A stretch of 64,000 nucleotides of DNA from the NCBI RefSeq assembly GCF_008124765.1, contig NZ_VNHS01000010.1, forward strand, positions 186,001-250,000. Direction: 5' to 3'. This document shows positions 62,087 through 64,000 of the stretch, piece by piece. The number at the start of each line of letters is the position of its first letter. Positions within the stretch are counted from its first letter, which is position 1. The position numbers were made by a program, and so were the translations under genes. The DNA comes from Paenibacillus methanolicus. Lineage in GTDB: Bacteria; Bacillota; Bacilli; Paenibacillales; Paenibacillaceae. The notes under the pieces were generated by a model. That model was not told the DNA's origin and did no database searches. It saw nothing but the letters and a program-made list of their open reading frames with translations.

Positions 62087-62352
62087 CCGCCGAGGGGAAC
62101 CAAAAGGTTAGCACCCTCTGGACTCTGCTAATTAGCGTGACTCGGTTCGCGGCCGGCGTTGATGCGTCCTTTCGCGATGAGCCCGCGTTGTCCTAAGGGA
62201 CAAAGCTTTTGTTCGAGCTTCGTTCGAGACGATTTGCCTTGGGCTGAATCCTGTCAATTCGAGCTCTTGGCGGGACATCGTGCTGACCTTCGCTTTCGTC
62301 CGCTTCCGCGGACACGCTCTACGTTTTATCCAAAACATGAACGGTTGCATAA
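62087..62352. repeat. Repeat-module cluster related to elements 1 and 2
   Basis: CCGCCGAGGGGAACCAAAAGG...CACCCTCTGGACTC (as at 31926), then TTGTCCTAAGGGACAAAGCT (as in elements 1 and 2), then CTTTCGTCCGCTTCCGCGGA and a tail ending ATGAACGGTTGCATAAT (as at 31956-32017). The terminal inverted repeat is not seen. It fills the gap after amt. Confidence 0.65.
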
Positions 62353-62365
62353 TTTCCTAAATAAC

Positions 62366-62399
62366 AAAAGACCGAATCCGCGAGCGGATTCGGTCTTTT
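62366..62399. terminator. Bidirectional intrinsic terminator
   Basis: AAAAGACCGAATCCGC, GA loop, then the exact complement ending TTTT, between amt and the convergent coiled-coil gene. Confidence 0.9.
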
Positions 62400-62422
62400 C
62401 TATATTCATATAAAGGAGCGAA

Positions 62423-62797
62423 TTAGTTCATCTCGGCTTCCAGATCTTGCGACAGCGCCACGACATCGGTCGGCTCGGAATGCTGGATCGCTCTGGCATG
62501 CTCGATCTCCTGGCGAAGCATTCTGACCTTCTCCATTGGCTTCTTGACGTAATGAATGTATTCCACCGCGAGATGATGATCGGGCTTCTTGCCGGACAAC
62601 AAGCGGCGCAGCGCGGACATCGACTGATAGGCGCGCTCTTCAAGCAGGCGGCGCTTCTCGTAGCGCTGGACCATCTGCTCGATCTCGGCGATCTCTTGTT
62701 CCTTCTTGGCGATATAGGCATTCAGAAACGGCAGCACTTCGGCAGCCTTCCGCTGCTTGAAACGGGCTGGCGCTGTATACATGATGGGATCCGTCAT
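62423..62797 (-). CDS. Uncharacterised coiled-coil protein
   Basis: 124 residues. The central part is highly charged and helical (about 28-55: AYIAKKEQEIAEIEQMVQRY, then KRRLLEERAYQSM), with YIHYVKKPMEKVRMLRQEIEH near the end. There are no membrane segments or Cys. AGGGGAA precedes the ATG. I do not recognise the family; a structural or adaptor role is a guess. It is separated from the chemoreceptor by 87 bases. Confidence 0.65.
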   Translation of the reverse strand: MTDPIMYTAPARFKQRKAAEVLPFLNAYIAKKEQEIAEIEQMVQRYEKRRLLEERAYQSMSALRRLLSGKKPDHHLAVEYIHYVKKPMEKVRMLRQEIEHARAIQHSEPTDVVALSQDLEAEMN

Positions 62798-62884
62798 GAC
62801 AATTCCCCTATCCGTCCATGTTATTAATATTCACACCAACAATCATACACGAACGATTCCCGTTTGAGAATACCTAAATCCACA

Positions 62885-64000
62885 TTAATTCCCTTCCGGA
62901 TGAATGGCGATGTCAGCTCCCATGACGCCGACCACGGCGCCATCCTGTCCCCGGATCGGCACGGCCACCGTAACGCAAGGCTGTTTCGTAATCGCCGATA
63001 TGTACGGCTCGGACTGATACGAGACGCCTTCCATCGCTTTCTTCCACCAAATGCGCCCTTTCGCGTTAAGGAGCCCCGCGGCCGGCAGCGAAAATACGAA
63101 CGATCCGTCAGAGCGGTTCGACCAGACCGCCTCGATCTCCGCTTCCGCGCGCAGCATGGCCGTCAACCTCCGTTCGTGCTCCGCCTCCCCCAGTTCGGCC
63201 AAAGCCGAATCGGCCGCAAGCCTAGTCAGCTTCGCCCGCGTCGCGGACGTATCGACCTCGCCGTCATAGTCGCGATTCAGCCCGACACGCTGAATCGCCG
63301 CGCTTAACGCGCCCGAAGAGCGGTTCAGATCATCGCGAACCCGGTCCAGCTTGCCGATCTGCTGCCGCTGCTGCCGGGTCAGCTCCAACGTGCCGTCCAC
63401 GCTATGCATTGTGTCCTGTACCGACTCCACCGCTTCGCTTAGCAGAAGGGTTGCCCTTGCCATATGATCCGATTGGCGCAGGCTGGCTTCGCTGCTTATC
63501 GCCGCCAAGTCGTCAACCTGGCGAATTTGAGCGACGATGCGCTCCATCCTCGCCTGCGTCCGGTTCATCTCCAAGGCGCCGCGTTCGACCGCCGCCTTCT
63601 CCAGCTCAACCGAACGGACGACTTCGACGACGCCCGCCTCGATTTGCCGCACCATCGCGGACGAGCGTTTGACCGCCTCGTTGCTCTGTTCGGCCAGCTT
63701 CTTGATTTCTTGCGCGACGATGCTGAAACCCCGTCCGTATTCGCCCGCGTGCGCCGCTTCGATGGAAGCGTTGAGGGCGAGGAGGGACGTCTGCTCCACG
63801 ATCTCTTGTATGAACGCGTTGATTTCTTCAATATTGGACGTCTGCTCTTGCAGGTGTTGAATATTGCGCTCCATCGACAACGTCTGCGCGTTCAGCTCCT
63901 GCATGACGCCGTCGGTCGCCTCGAGAGACTGCTCCACTTCCCGCGCGATGTCACCTGTCGTCTTGCTAGCCCCGTCCAGCCGCACGGCCGACGCGCTGAT
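62885..64000 (-). CDS. Methyl-accepting chemotaxis protein with C-terminal Cache domain, N-terminally truncated by the window
   Basis: 371 residues are visible and the reading frame is open to the right edge, so the N-terminus is missing. The signalling hairpin (about 50-110 of the visible part) contains [21 protein letters not shown]-like [20 protein letters not shown] and [13 protein letters not shown]. The C-terminal 170 residues end in a Cache-like domain ([52 protein letters not shown]). Having the sensor after the signalling domain, with no membrane segment visible, makes it a likely cytoplasmic receptor. Confidence 0.9.
   Translation of the reverse strand: MSASAVRLDGASKTTGDIAREVEQSLEATDGVMQELNAQTLSMERNIQHLQEQTSNIEEINAFIQEIVEQTSLLALNASIEAAHAGEYGRGFSIVAQEIKKLAEQSNEAVKRSSAMVRQIEAGVVEVVRSVELEKAAVERGALEMNRTQARMERIVAQIRQVDDLAAISSEASLRQSDHMARATLLLSEAVESVQDTMHSVDGTLELTRQQRQQIGKLDRVRDDLNRSSGALSAAIQRVGLNRDYDGEVDTSATRAKLTRLAADSALAELGEAEHERRLTAMLRAEAEIEAVWSNRSDGSFVFSLPAAGLLNAKGRIWWKKAMEGVSYQSEPYISAITKQPCVTVAVPIRGQDGAVVGVMGADIAIHPEGN

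Noticed and set aside
1-64000. CRISPR arrays, tRNA or rRNA genes, prophage genes
   Set aside because: No regularly spaced direct repeats, cloverleaf with CCA-like 3' end, rRNA core sequence or phage structural or integrase genes were seen on either strand.

Overview
The window is chromosomal DNA of a GC-rich, endospore-forming Firmicute, most likely Paenibacillaceae (Paenibacillus or Cohnella type). Evidence is the strong AGGAGG-type ribosome binding sites, many TTG/GTG starts, sporulation-linked genes (SpoVR, PrkA, an AbrB-family regulator), CcpN, LiaFSR, YesM/YesN-type two-component genes, an HtrA-type protease and YugN. I see no prophage, CRISPR array, rRNA, tRNA or transposase. Genus and species are inference.

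Layout. 1-83 is the start of a YhaM-like exonuclease. 409-1641 is an M29 aminopeptidase. 1.7-7.7 kb is a minus-strand gluconeogenesis cluster: glpX, a decayed GAPDH remnant, an SR1P-like small protein, ppdK, ccpN and the PPDK regulator ppsR. 8.2-10.0 kb holds a permuted papain-fold hydrolase and an M24 peptidase. 10.3-16.1 kb is a sugar-sensing operon: YesN-type regulator, YesM-type kinase, membrane-anchored type-1 binding protein and lipoprotein binding protein. A peroxiredoxin and an ECF sigma/anti-sigma pair follow. 19.1-22.3 kb is a carbohydrate ABC importer (binding protein and two permeases, no ATPase), then an MFS carrier.

23.8-31.4 kb carries a lipoprotein, a DinB protein, a chemoreceptor, and a MarR regulator with a very large MMPL exporter. 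32-40 kb carries a KinB-like kinase, an alpha/beta hydrolase, a threonine-rich NlpC/P60 hydrolase, SpoVR, Rrf2, a globin-coupled chemoreceptor and a methyltransferase. 40-46 kb carries PrkA, DUF2161 with a Rieske protein, an aminotransferase, a 32-residue membrane peptide, AbrB and TrmL. 46-53 kb is biosynthesis: an orphan response regulator, serC, a GSI-beta-like glnA with a GlnR/TnrA-type box, aroF, DUF2062 and ispH. 53-62 kb is envelope stress and nitrogen: an OmpR/HK pair beside htrA, yugN, liaFSR and amt. The right edge has a coiled-coil protein and a truncated chemoreceptor.

Two families of non-coding repeats run through the window. One is a MITE-like element of about 290-370 bp ending in the inverted repeat GGCAATGCTGTCAGGTTAAG; there is one copy near 7.75 kb, one in opposite orientation near 31.5 kb, and related modules near 31.9 and 62.1 kb. 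The other is a two-hairpin element beginning GAAACGGCT, near 165, 10225 and (first hairpin only) 22400. Together with the GAPDH relic they are the most unusual content. No wholly new multi-gene system is evident. The best candidates for new biology are the repeats, the sugar-sensing four-gene operon, the short membrane peptide and the coupled DUF2161-Rieske pair.
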